Assembly (NCBI GenBank): GCA_029554925.1
Contig: JAKPUV010000682.1
Span: 1 to 13,244, forward strand
From: Candidatus Hydrogenedentota bacterium
Lineage (GTDB): Bacteria > Hydrogenedentota > Hydrogenedentia > Hydrogenedentales > CAITNO01
Direction: 5' to 3'
Length of the DNA: 13,244 nt
The notes under the pieces were generated by a model. The model was given only the letters and a program-made list of their open reading frames with translations, was not told where the DNA came from and searched no databases. Both the position numbers and the translations under genes were made by a program. This document shows, piece after piece, positions 1 to 6,819 of the stretch. The stretch's first letter is position 1, and each line of letters opens with the position of its first letter.

Positions 1-197
1 CGCGCGCCGTAGAAGGCCGCGCCGAGCACGAGCGCGCCGATCAGGGACCCCCAGCTGCCGGTCAGCACCATGGGCAGGGCGCCGAACGCCACGCCGAACG
101 CGAGGACAAGCGGCTCCTTTTGCCGGACACCATAGACCAGCATGCCCGTGCCAACGGCCCCGCAAACCAGGGCCACCATCATGTACCCGCCGCTCAT
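1..197 (-). CDS. Small hydrophobic membrane protein, C-terminus cut by the window edge
   Basis: The visible 65 residues begin MSGGYMMVAL and consist almost entirely of membrane-spanning sequence: segments at about residues 4-23, 29-46 and 49-65, with a short basic/polar loop (RQKE, 25-28) after the first. The start is the ATG read from 197, preceded by a GGGAG ribosome site about 7 nt away. The composition (a glycine-rich first helix, then V/I-Y-G-x-R/K-Q-K) resembles a family of roughly 70-residue proteins often labelled 'amino acid transport protein' in databases. That label has no experimental basis I know of, so I assign no function. If that family is right, the gene is nearly complete and would stop just beyond position 1. 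It lies 46 nt after the other small membrane protein on the same strand and probably shares its transcript. Confidence 0.7.
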   Translation of the reverse strand, partial: MSGGYMMVALVCGAVGTGMLVYGVRQKEPLVLAFGVAFGALPMVLTGSWGSLIGALVLGAAFYGA

Positions 198-243
198 GGC
201 CGATCTCCCTGTTCCTGCGCCGAAGAACCCCGCGCCCCATCCC

Positions 244-630
244 CTAGCTGCGCTCCTCCCATTCGTGGAGGCCGGCGGCCGCGAGGATGACCAGCACCCC
301 GGCCGCCATGACAAGCCACCCCCACTCGATCGGGAGGTCCGCCCCGAACTTGGCGACCTCGGCCCGCCGCATGAGGTAGGCCGCCGGAATCACCGGGACA
401 CAGAGCCCCCCCGTCAGCCAGAGCCAGCGCGTCTTCCCCCAGAGCGCCAGCCCGAGCGTGGCCGCGGCGAGCAGCAGCACGAACGTGCCCGGCAGCACCC
501 ACGCCCCCACGAAACTGACCGTGCCGAGCTCGTCCATCCGCTCCACCGGCGCGAACACCCCCAGGAACAGCACCACCGCGCCGATCATCCCGACGATCTG
601 CCGGGTCTCAACGTTTTCAAGGCTTTCCAT
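244..630 (-). CDS. Hypothetical four-helix integral membrane protein
   Basis: This is a 128-aa protein starting MESLENVETR with four predicted membrane segments: about residues 11-28 (IVGMIGAVVLFLGVFAP), 38-64, 68-86 and 102-121. The C-terminus is short and acidic (HEWEERS). The first segment, ending in FLGVFAP, resembles the opening of small zinc-ribbon- or DUF-associated membrane proteins, but no zinc ribbon or catalytic motif is present, so function is unknown. The start is chosen because GGGAG sits about 7 nt upstream and a good promoter lies at 676-704. It is the first gene of a minus-strand pair with the 1-197 gene and is divergent from the secreted protein gene at 783. Longer reading frames on the opposite strand over this stretch are antisense shadows: the membrane-protein frame has the coherent hydrophobicity pattern. 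Confidence 0.75.
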   Translation of the reverse strand: MESLENVETRQIVGMIGAVVLFLGVFAPVERMDELGTVSFVGAWVLPGTFVLLLAAATLGLALWGKTRWLWLTGGLCVPVIPAAYLMRRAEVAKFGADLPIEWGWLVMAAGVLVILAAAGLHEWEERS

Positions 631-675
631 GCCGCGTCTCCCGTGACCGGGCCGGCCCTTCGCCGCCCGGTCAAG

Positions 676-704
676 ATTCTACCCCTCCCGCAACCGCCGG
701 GCAA
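676..704 (-). promoter_or_regulatory. Sigma70-type promoter for the two small membrane proteins
   Basis: On the minus strand, TTGCCC (699-704) and TAGAAT (676-681) are separated by a 17-nt GC-rich spacer ending in GGGG. The -10 matches the consensus at five of six positions and the -35 at four of six. The predicted start of transcription near 669 leaves a leader of about 40 nt before the ATG at 630. Inferred from sequence only. Confidence 0.55.
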
Positions 705-722
705 CTGTCCAGAAGGTGCGAA

Positions 723-752
723 TTGACGCGCGCCGGGCCGGGCGGGTAGTGT
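723..752 (+). promoter_or_regulatory. Sigma70-type promoter for the secreted hydrolase-like gene
   Basis: TTGACG (723-728) and TAGTGT (747-752) are 18 nt apart, with a GC-rich spacer ending in GGG. The -35 matches five of six consensus positions; the -10 keeps the key TA...T. Transcription would begin near 759, giving a leader of about 24 nt containing the GGAGG ribosome site at 771-775. It is back to back with the minus-strand promoter at 676-704. Confidence 0.5.
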
Positions 753-782
753 GGTGGCAACCCCACCCGAGGAGGCCCCGTG

Positions 783-2978
783 ATGCGCGCTGCCGGATTC
801 CTTGCCCTGGCGTTTGTGTCCTGTTCGTTTGCGGCATCCGCCGCGACGGTGGCTGAGCTGCCGCCGCTGGCGGGGGAGCCCCCCGTCGGCGACACGGACT
901 GGCTCGTCGCCCGGCCGGAGGCGAAGGCGGCGGTCTACGCCGCGCCCGACGGCGGCATTGCCCTGTCGAACGGCCTGATCCGGCGCACCTTCCGCCTGGC
1001 ACCGAACGCGGCGACGGTGGGGCTGGACAACGTGGCCACGGGCGAGCCGTACCTGCGCGGGGTGAAGCCGGAGGCGGTGGTCACGGTGAACGGCGTCCGC
1101 ATCGAGGTGGGCGGCCTGAAGGGCCAGCCGAACCATGCCTTCCTGCGCGCGGACTGGCTGGACACCCTCACGACGGCCCCGGAGGCCATGCGCTTCACGG
1201 GCTTCTCCACCGGCCCGGCGGAGGAGCGCTTCGCGTGGAAACGGGTCCGCCGCGCCGCGCCCGACGCGGCCTGGCCGCCGCCGGGAGTCCACCTTGCCAT
1301 GGACTACGCGATGCCCGACGGCGCGCCCGCCGAGCTCGCCGGGCTCCGGGTGACGGTCCACTACGAGATGTACGACGGCCTCCCCCTGTATTCGAAGTGG
1401 ATCACCGTGGTGAACGGCGGGAAGGCCGCCGTGACGCTGGACGCGTTCACCAGCGAGCTGCTGGCGGCGGTGGAGTACAGCTCCGACGTCGAGGACCGCG
1501 CGGGGGCGGCGCGCCCGCCGAACCTGCACGTCGAGACGGACTACGCCTTCCTCGCCATGAGCCCGCTGAACGCCGGCCGCCACGCCTACCGATGGGTGCC
1601 CGACCCGGACTACGAGACGCAGGTGAACTACGAGAAGAAGAACCCCTGCCTGCTGGAGGTGGGGCCGGACCTCGGCCCCGCCGCGGTGATCAAGCCGGGG
1701 GACACCTTCGCGTCGTTCCGCGCCTTCGTCCTGCCCTACGACGGGTACGACCGCGAGCGCAACGGCCTCGCCCTGCGCCGCATGTACCGGACCATCGCGC
1801 CGTGGTGCACCGAAAACCCGCTCATGCTCCATGTGCGCCATTCGGACCCGAAGACCGTGCTGAACGCCATAGACCAGTGCGCGGACACGGGCTTCGAGAT
1901 GGTCATCCTCTCCTTCGGCAGCGGCTTCGACATCGAGAACGAGAAGGAGGCCTACCGCAAGCGCCTGCGCCAGTACGCGGACCACGCGAAGGAAAAGGGC
2001 ATCGAGATCGGCGGCTACTCCCTCCTCGCCTCGCGGTCCATTGACGCGAAAAACGACGTGGTCTCCCCGGAGGGCGAGCCGCCCGCCTTCGGAAACTCGC
2101 CCTGCCTCCTGAGCGAATGGGGCCTGGACTACTTCGGCAAGCTCCGCCGCTTCTACGAGACCAGCGGCTTCACCCTGCTCGAGCACGACGGGTCCTACCC
2201 CGGCGACGCGTGCGCGAGCGCGGAGCACCCCGGCCACCGGGGGCTGGCCGACTCGCGCTGGGCCCAGTGGCGGCTCATCACGGACTTCTACCACGAATGC
2301 CGGACGAACGGCGTGTTCCTCAACGTGCCCGACTGGTATTTCCTCAGCGGGTCGAACAAGACGGGCATGGGCTACCGCGAGACCAACTGGAGCCTGCCGC
2401 GCGACCAGCAGGTCATCCACACGCGGCAGAACATCTACGACGGCACCTGGGAGAAGGCGCCCAGCATGGGGTGGATGTTCGTGCCCCTGACGGAGTACCA
2501 CGGCGGCGGCGCGGCGGCCACCATCGAGCCGCTGGACGAGCATCTGGACCACTACGAGCGCATGCTGGTGGGCAACCTGGCCTTCGGCGCGCAGGCCTGC
2601 TACCGCGGCCCGGAGCTCTACGACACCCCGCGCGTCCGCGACATGGTCGCCAAATGGGTCGCGTGGTACAAGGCGCACCGCGACATCCTCGAGAGCGACC
2701 TCATCCACGGCCGCCGCGCCGACGGCCGCGACGTGGACTGGATGCTCCACGTGAACCCCGCGCTCAAGACCAAGGCCATGCTCGTCGCCTTCAACCCCCT
2801 CGACACCCCCGTCGAGCGGGAGCTGAAGGTGAGCCTCTACTATTCCGGCCTCACCGAAACCGCCGCGGTGACGGACCCCGACGGCAAAACCGAAACCCTG
2901 CCCCTCGCGCGGGACCACACCGTCCGCGTCCGCATCGCGCTTCCGCCCCAGGGCTTCACCTGGCGCGCCTTCGAGTAG
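783..2978 (+). CDS. Secreted glycoside-hydrolase-like protein (alpha-galactosidase-type fold suspected)
   Basis: A 731-aa protein with an N-terminal signal peptide (MRAAGFLALAFVSCSFAASA, probable cut after Ala20), so periplasmic or extracellular. ATG at 783 is preferred over the GTG at 780 because GGAGG (771-775) is then 7 nt away. Three parts can be read: an N-terminal beta-rich region (about 40-340, opening with SNGLIRRTF), a central region resembling a (beta/alpha)8 barrel (about 345-620) and a C-terminal beta domain (about 650-731, with LVAFNPLDTP and ending PPQGFTWRAF). This order recalls clan GH-D enzymes such as GH36. In the barrel, LLEHDGSYPGD (465-475) offers Asp469 as a candidate catalytic acid, and VPDWYFLSGSNKTGMGYRE (515-533) is a conserved-looking aromatic loop. 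I do not see the GH36 KWD nucleophile signature, so family, substrate and even activity are inferred. It is monocistronic, followed by the palindrome island. Confidence 0.7.
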   Translation: MRAAGFLALAFVSCSFAASAATVAELPPLAGEPPVGDTDWLVARPEAKAAVYAAPDGGIALSNGLIRRTFRLAPNAATVGLDNVATGEPYLRGVKPEAVVTVNGVRIEVGGLKGQPNHAFLRADWLDTLTTAPEAMRFTGFSTGPAEERFAWKRVRRAAPDAAWPPPGVHLAMDYAMPDGAPAELAGLRVTVHYEMYDGLPLYSKWITVVNGGKAAVTLDAFTSELLAAVEYSSDVEDRAGAARPPNLHVETDYAFLAMSPLNAGRHAYRWVPDPDYETQVNYEKKNPCLLEVGPDLGPAAVIKPGDTFASFRAFVLPYDGYDRERNGLALRRMYRTIAPWCTENPLMLHVRHSDPKTVLNAIDQCADTGFEMVILSFGSGFDIENEKEAYRKRLRQYADHAKEKGIEIGGYSLLASRSIDAKNDVVSPEGEPPAFGNSPCLLSEWGLDYFGKLRRFYETSGFTLLEHDGSYPGDACASAEHPGHRGLADSRWAQWRLITDFYHECRTNGVFLNVPDWYFLSGSNKTGMGYRETNWSLPRDQQVIHTRQNIYDGTWEKAPSMGWMFVPLTEYHGGGAAATIEPLDEHLDHYERMLVGNLAFGAQACYRGPELYDTPRVRDMVAKWVAWYKAHRDILESDLIHGRRADGRDVDWMLHVNPALKTKAMLVAFNPLDTPVERELKVSLYYSGLTETAAVTDPDGKTETLPLARDHTVRVRIALPPQGFTWRAFE

Positions 2979-3024
2979 GTGGCGCGGGAGCGCGCGTCAT
3001 GGCGAGCCCATGACCGCTGAAAAC

Positions 3025-3096
3025 GTAGACGCGGCATCTTGCCGCTTTCTTGGGGTTTTCGTTGGCCCAAAGAACGCGGCAAGATGCCGCGTCTAC
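3025..3096. repeat. Long perfect inverted repeat (REP/REPIN-like)
   Basis: Arms at 3025-3045 and 3076-3096 are perfect 21-nt reverse complements starting GTAGACGCGG. Pairing continues inward past one mismatch (3047-3051 with 3070-3074) and past a second (3053-3055 with 3066-3068), so nearly the whole 72 nt can fold into one long hairpin. Each arm contains its own smaller hairpin (GCGGCA-AGA-TGCCGC in the right arm). The nested symmetry is typical of REP/REPIN or MITE-like dispersed elements. There is no second copy in this window, so dispersal is unproven. No T-run follows, so it is not a classical intrinsic terminator. Confidence 0.75.
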
Positions 3097-3169
3097 TTTG
3101 CGGGCGTTCTCGCCGACCCACTTCATTAGCAGGGAACGGAGCCCTCTCGTTCCCGCCAAAACCCCGGCG

Positions 3170-3192
3170 CGCCCCGGCCACTTGCCGGGGCG
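3170..3192. repeat. Perfect 9-bp GC hairpin overlapping a candidate promoter
   Basis: CGCCCCGGC (3170-3178) and GCCGGGGCG (3184-3192) are perfect inverted repeats around the loop CACTT. The right arm covers the candidate -35 TTGCCG (3182-3187) of the downstream oxidoreductase, so it could be an operator, the 3' edge of the palindromic element, or chance in a GC-rich spacer. Confidence 0.5.
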
Positions 3193-3211
3193 GCCCCCGT
3201 TGGTTTAGGCT
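3182..3211 (+). promoter_or_regulatory. Candidate sigma70-type promoter for the Gfo/Idh/MocA gene
   Basis: TTGCCG (3182-3187) and TAGGCT (3206-3211) are separated by 18 nt, the same spacing as the other plus-strand promoters here. Transcription would start near 3218 and leave a leader of about 75 nt. The overlap of the -35 with a strong hairpin makes this call less certain. Confidence 0.4.
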
Positions 3212-3293
3212 GGAAGCCGTCCGTCCCCGCGGCGCGGGCATGTGGGCCCGCCGGGGGACAGCGCGTCATTTCAACCGAGAGGGACTCTGGTCT

Positions 3294-4628
3294 ATGGACA
3301 GCACGGCGTCGAAGGGCATTTCCCGCAGGAGCTTCGTGAAGGGGGCGGTCATGGCGGCTGCGGCCCCGTACATCATCCCGGCGTCGGCGCTGGGCGCGAA
3401 AGAGAAGGCCGCCGCCGGCGAGCGGCTGGTCATCGGGCTCGTGGGCTGCGGCGGGCAGGGCCGCGGCGTCATGGGCGGCGCGCTGGAGCAGAAGGACACG
3501 CAGGTGGTCGCCGTGTGCGACGTGAACGCGCAGAACATGGCGAAGGCGAAGGAGATGGTGGACCAGACCTACGAAAACACCGACTGCGCCACCTACAAGG
3601 ACTTCCGCGAGCTGATCGCCCGGCCGGACCTGGACGCGGTGATCGTCGGCACGCCGGACCACTGGCACGCCCTGGTCTCCATCGCCGCCGCGAAGGCGAA
3701 GAAGGCCATCTACTGCGAGAAGCCGCTGACCTGGTCGCTGGGCGAGGGCAAGGCCGTCGTCAAGGCGGTGAAGGAAAACAAGGTCGTCTTCCAGACGGGC
3801 AGCATGCAGCGGTCGTGGCGCGAGTTCAAGCTCGCCTGCGAGCTGGTGCGCAACGGATACCTCGGGAAGATCACCCACATCAGCGTGGGCCTGCCCAACG
3901 GCAGCGACGCGAAATGGGTGGACGAGTACCCCGCGCCGCCCGAGCACCTGGACTACGACTTCTACGTCGGCCCGGCGGAGTGGGTCGCCTACCATCCCGA
4001 CCGCCTTGACTGGAACTGGCGCTGGTGGATGGGCTTCGGCGGCAGCCAGATGATGGACTGGATCGGGCACCACGGCGACATCGCCCACATGGCCATGGGC
4101 TGGGACGAGACGGGCCCCGAGGAGATCACGCCGGTCATGTGCGAAATGCCCAGGGGCCGCAACAACCTCTACAACGCCTGGGGCAAGTACCTGTTCGAGT
4201 GCAAATACGCGGACGGCGTCACCATGACCGTCGGCAGCATGAGCGAGATGCCCGACGTCTTCCGCAAGTGCGGCGACACGGGCACCCAGTTCTTCAACAA
4301 GCAGGGCGACTGGATCTACGTCTCCCGCAAGGGCTGCCAGGCCAGCGACCCCGAAATCCTCAAGACCAAGATGCGCGACCGGGACTTCCGTTTCCGCGTC
4401 CAGCGCAACCACATGCGCGACTGGCTCGACTGCGTCCGCAAGGGCGAGGAATGCATCGCCCCGGCGCACGCCGGCCACCGCTCCGCCTCCATCGGCCACC
4501 TCGGCAAGCTCGCCCTGACCCTCGACGCCAAGCTCAAGTGGGACCCGAAGAAGGAGCTGTTCATTGACAACGACGCGGTCAACGGGCTCCTGACCCGGAA
4601 GTACCGCGGCGACTGGAAGCTCGACTGA
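3294..4628 (+). CDS. Tat-exported Gfo/Idh/MocA family oxidoreductase
   Basis: A 444-aa NAD(P)-dependent oxidoreductase of the glucose-fructose oxidoreductase / inositol dehydrogenase family, expected to act on a sugar, cyclitol or derivative in the periplasm. The N-terminus carries a twin-arginine signal (S10-R-R-S-F-V-K16, then a hydrophobic Ala-rich stretch ending near ASALGA). The Rossmann motif GCGGQG is at 51-56 after a hydrophobic strand; PDHWHA at 121-126 and CEKPLTW at 141-147 supply the family's EKP signature. In the C-terminal half, [15 protein letters not shown] (255-269) contributes the usual Asp/His active-site residues, followed by the family's beta-sheet substrate domain. The start at 3294 is chosen because GAGAGGGA at 3277-3284 is 9 nt upstream and the Tat signal begins there; an in-frame extension back to 3039 would read through the palindromes. 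Exact substrate cannot be told from sequence. Transcribed alone, with a terminator behind it. Confidence 0.92.
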   Translation: MDSTASKGISRRSFVKGAVMAAAAPYIIPASALGAKEKAAAGERLVIGLVGCGGQGRGVMGGALEQKDTQVVAVCDVNAQNMAKAKEMVDQTYENTDCATYKDFRELIARPDLDAVIVGTPDHWHALVSIAAAKAKKAIYCEKPLTWSLGEGKAVVKAVKENKVVFQTGSMQRSWREFKLACELVRNGYLGKITHISVGLPNGSDAKWVDEYPAPPEHLDYDFYVGPAEWVAYHPDRLDWNWRWWMGFGGSQMMDWIGHHGDIAHMAMGWDETGPEEITPVMCEMPRGRNNLYNAWGKYLFECKYADGVTMTVGSMSEMPDVFRKCGDTGTQFFNKQGDWIYVSRKGCQASDPEILKTKMRDRDFRFRVQRNHMRDWLDCVRKGEECIAPAHAGHRSASIGHLGKLALTLDAKLKWDPKKELFIDNDAVNGLLTRKYRGDWKLD

Positions 4629-4653
4629 GGCATCCCGCATCCGCCGTCACCCC

Positions 4654-4689
4654 GGGCGGGCCGGAAACACCGGCCCGCCCTATCCTTTT
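4654..4689 (+). terminator. Rho-independent terminator of the Gfo/Idh/MocA gene
   Basis: A perfect 11-bp GC stem (4654-4664 with 4670-4680), GGGCGGGCCGG against its complement, closes the loop AAACA. It is followed by TATCCTTTT (4681-4689). It lies 25 nt after the oxidoreductase stop codon and separates that gene from the following operon. Confidence 0.9.
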
Positions 4690-4710
4690 GCCGCCGCTTT
4701 GCCCGCAAAG

Positions 4711-4740
4711 GTGACTTTCCCCGCGCGGCGGGGGTACCAT
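4711..4740 (+). promoter_or_regulatory. Candidate promoter of the five-gene operon
   Basis: GTGACT (4711-4716; TGAC matches the -35 core) and TACCAT (4735-4740) lie 18 nt apart. The spacer carries the inverted repeat CCCCGC-GCG-GCGGGG (4719-4733) and ends in a G-run. The predicted start (about 4747) falls in the 8-bp palindrome GACCGGTC (4746-4753). The leader of about 65 nt also holds a short hairpin, GGGGC-GTCC-GCCCC (4774-4787). The same TACCAT box preceded by GGG is found upstream of hldE. Confidence 0.45.
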
Positions 4741-4812
4741 ACACGGACCGGTCAGGGCTTTTCGGGCAACCACGGGGCGTCCGCCCCGCCAACACGACAG
4801 GAGACGCAGGGC

Positions 4813-5769
4813 ATGGCCATTACGCTGATGAGCACGATTAAGGGTTCGCTGCTGGAGGGGTTTTTCCCGGAGGGGTGGGACCTGGAGAAGCTGGACGCCC
4901 TGTGCGGGCGGAAGCCGGAAACCATCGCAAAGGCCGAGAAGTGGTGGAGCAAAAAGTTCGAGGCGGTGCCGTGCGCTTCCCTGGCGGACTTCGACATGAT
5001 GATGGGCCACGAGATCGCCTGGGAGATCGCCCAGGCGAAGGAGGCGAAAAAGCAGATTCTCTTCATCCTCCCCGTGGGCCCCATGGGCATGTACCGCTGG
5101 GCCGTCTACTTCCTCAAGGAGTGGAACGTGGACTGCCGCCACGTCCACGGGTTCAACATGGACGAGTGGAGCGACGCGAAGGGCGCCACGCTGCCCGCCA
5201 AGGACCCGGGGGCCTTCCAGAACGCCATGGAGCAGGCCTTCTACGGCCCGCTGGGGAAACTTTCAGTGCCGAAGAGCCAGCGCCACTTTGCGACAAAAGC
5301 GGAGCTGCCGAAATACGCGGACGCCATCGCAGCGCTGCGCGCGAAGGGCGGGCGGCTGGTCACGGTGTACGGCATCGGCCGCGCGTGCCACATCGCCTTC
5401 TGGGAGCCGCACTTCGCGAAGGAGTACGCCTCGGTGGCGGCCTGGAAGAAGGCGACCCACCGGCTCGGCGCGCTGCTGTGCCCGCTGACCATCGAGCAGA
5501 ACGCCATCACGAGCTTCAAGAGCCGGACCACCCTGGTGCCCACCACGGCCAACACCATCGGCCCGGGCCTCTTCCTCCAGTCCGACCGCTGCATCGGCGG
5601 GGCGGACGGCGCGCTGGGCCGCGGCATGATGTGGCAGGGCATGTCGCTGTGGGCGACGCTCCACCACGAGCCGACGCCGTGGATCCCCAGCACCTTCATG
5701 CCGACCCTGCCCGGGCGGCTCTTCTTCCTGCAGGAGCTGGCGGGCCCGCTCGAGCCGGAGTGCAACTGA
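4813..5769 (+). CDS. NagB-like sugar-phosphate isomerase/deaminase homologue with altered active site
   Basis: A 318-aa protein of the NagB/RpiA/PGL-like fold. The parent family converts glucosamine-6-phosphate to fructose-6-phosphate and ammonia in the cytoplasm. Matching landmarks are [13 protein letters not shown] (82-94) at the phosphate loop, HGFNMDEW (112-119) with Asp117 equivalent to the E. coli NagB base Asp72, and [13 protein letters not shown] (187-199) at the place of GVGNDGHIAFNEP. His193 and Glu198 match NagB His143 and Glu148, but the Asp141 position is Ala191, and neighbouring Asn and Gly are Arg and Cys. The C-terminal part keeps the TH-RLG...AIT...ANTIGPGL pattern in modified form. 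It is longer than the usual 240-270 residues, with an N-terminal extension of about 50. ATG 4813 has AGGAG 9 nt upstream. The reaction may differ from deamination. First gene of the operon. Confidence 0.8.
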   Translation: MAITLMSTIKGSLLEGFFPEGWDLEKLDALCGRKPETIAKAEKWWSKKFEAVPCASLADFDMMMGHEIAWEIAQAKEAKKQILFILPVGPMGMYRWAVYFLKEWNVDCRHVHGFNMDEWSDAKGATLPAKDPGAFQNAMEQAFYGPLGKLSVPKSQRHFATKAELPKYADAIAALRAKGGRLVTVYGIGRACHIAFWEPHFAKEYASVAAWKKATHRLGALLCPLTIEQNAITSFKSRTTLVPTTANTIGPGLFLQSDRCIGGADGALGRGMMWQGMSLWATLHHEPTPWIPSTFMPTLPGRLFFLQELAGPLEPECN

Positions 5770-5772
5770 GCC

Positions 5773-6819
5773 GTGGTGATCTCGCGCGCATACGGCAAAC
5801 GCCCCGAGAAGCGCTTCGACGAGCGGCATCCCGTCGTGGTGGCGGGCGCCGGCGTCACCGGCCTCGCCGCGGCGCGCCTGCTCCAGTCCCTCGGGGTTGA
5901 GTGCGTGGTCTTTGAGAAGGGCGGACGCGTGGGCGGCCGCTGCGCCACGCGCACCGCGGGCGACGCCGTGTTCGACTACGGCGCGCAGTTCTTCACCGCC
6001 CGCAGCCCGGAGTTCCAGCAGCTGGTGGCCGAGTGGACCGCGCGCGGCGTGGTGCGCGAGTGGACGCGCAGCTTCCCCTCGCTGGACGGCGTGGCCGAGC
6101 AGCCGGGCTTCCCGCGCTACTGCGGGGCCGACGGCATGTCGGGGGTGGCGGAGGCGCTGGCGGAGGGGGTGGACGTGCGGTTTGACCGGCGGATCAAGCG
6201 GATCACGGAGGCGCGCGGGTACTGGGACATGGAGATGGAGGAGGGGCCGGCGGTGCGCGCGGACGCGCTGCTGCTGACGATGCCGCTGCCGGTGGCGCTG
6301 CGCCTGATCAACGACGAGAACACCTGGCGCTTCGGGGCGCTGCTCGCGCCCGTGGCGGGGGTGCGCTATTTCCCCTGCTTCGCCGCCATGGCCGTGCTCG
6401 ACGGCCCCAGCGGCCTGCCCGGCCCCGGCGCGCTGCGGATGGACGAGGGCCCCGCCGCCTGGGTGGCCGACAACCGGATCAAGGGCGTCTCGAAGGCCCA
6501 TGCCGTGACCATCCACGCCACGCACGACTGGTCCGAGGACCATCTGGACCTTCCGCCGCAGGACGCGGCGCAGGCGCTCCTGGAGGCCGTGCAGCCCCAT
6601 CTGGCCTCGAAGGCCGCGCAGGTGCAGGGCTACCGCTGGCGTTACAGCGCGCCCTCCGCCGTGCTGCCGACCATGCACTACTATCTGGACTGCCGCGCCC
6701 CCCTGTGCTTCGCCGGGGACGCGTTCGGCGGCCGCCGTCTCGAGGGCGCGGTGCTCTCGGGCCGGTCGGCCGCGCGCGCGCTGGCCGCGCGGCTCTCCGG
6801 GGAGAACGACGAACCATGA
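5773..6819 (+). CDS. Renalase-like FAD-dependent amine oxidase/oxidoreductase
   Basis: A 348-aa flavoprotein of the renalase-like branch of the FAD amine-oxidase superfamily. The FAD dinucleotide site is VVVAGAGVTGLAAARLL (21-37; GAGVTG at 25-30) with Glu48 ending the second strand for ribose binding, then GRVGGRCATR (51-60), the arginine/glycine motif typical of renalase-type proteins. FDYGAQFFTAR (about 67-77) is also characteristic. The C-terminal FAD-contact segment CFAGDAFGG begins near residue 312. No signal peptide or membrane segment is seen, so it should be cytoplasmic. Renalases oxidise mis-reduced NAD(P)H isomers, but bacterial homologues are diverse and the substrate here is unknown. 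The start is the GTG at 5773; a second GTG follows at once and no ATG fits. It begins 3 nt after the NagB-like stop and its stop overlaps the next start (ATGA), indicating coupled translation. Confidence 0.85.
   Translation: MVISRAYGKRPEKRFDERHPVVVAGAGVTGLAAARLLQSLGVECVVFEKGGRVGGRCATRTAGDAVFDYGAQFFTARSPEFQQLVAEWTARGVVREWTRSFPSLDGVAEQPGFPRYCGADGMSGVAEALAEGVDVRFDRRIKRITEARGYWDMEMEEGPAVRADALLLTMPLPVALRLINDENTWRFGALLAPVAGVRYFPCFAAMAVLDGPSGLPGPGALRMDEGPAAWVADNRIKGVSKAHAVTIHATHDWSEDHLDLPPQDAAQALLEAVQPHLASKAAQVQGYRWRYSAPSAVLPTMHYYLDCRAPLCFAGDAFGGRRLEGAVLSGRSAARALAARLSGENDEP

Larger units (their letters stand above)
2979..3293. other. Non-coding palindrome-rich intergenic island
   Basis: This 315-nt stretch between the secreted protein and the oxidoreductase contains no credible gene. 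It holds at least four perfect inverted repeats in about 200 nt: 2996-3014 (7-bp arms, loop CGAGC), 3025-3096 (21-bp arms), 3132-3154 (7-bp arms GGGAACG/CGTTCCC, 9-nt loop) and 3170-3192 (9-bp arms, loop CACTT). The last overlaps the candidate -35 of the downstream gene. The cluster looks like an extragenic palindromic element between two transcription units and may also end transcription of the upstream gene. Confidence 0.7.

Noticed and set aside
142..726. A 194-codon plus-strand frame over the two small membrane protein genes
   Set aside because: Pro/Arg/His-rich shadow; the minus-strand frames have membrane-protein hydrophobicity, ribosome sites and a promoter.
585..2918. A 777-codon open frame on the minus strand opposite the secreted hydrolase-like gene
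   Set aside because: High-GC shadow: its translation is rich in Val, Arg, Ala, Gly and His without domain motifs, while the plus-strand frame has a signal peptide, coherent domains, promoter and ribosome site.
3039..3293. In-frame upstream extension of the Gfo/Idh/MocA gene
   Set aside because: It would translate the inverted-repeat island; the Tat signal and ribosome site place the start at 3294.
3126..4640. A 504-codon minus-strand open frame opposite the Gfo/Idh/MocA gene
   Set aside because: Antisense shadow; the plus strand encodes a clearly recognisable Tat-exported oxidoreductase.
4699..4812. In-frame upstream extension of the NagB-like gene
   Set aside because: It runs across the candidate promoter, and ATG 4813 has a well-placed AGGAG.
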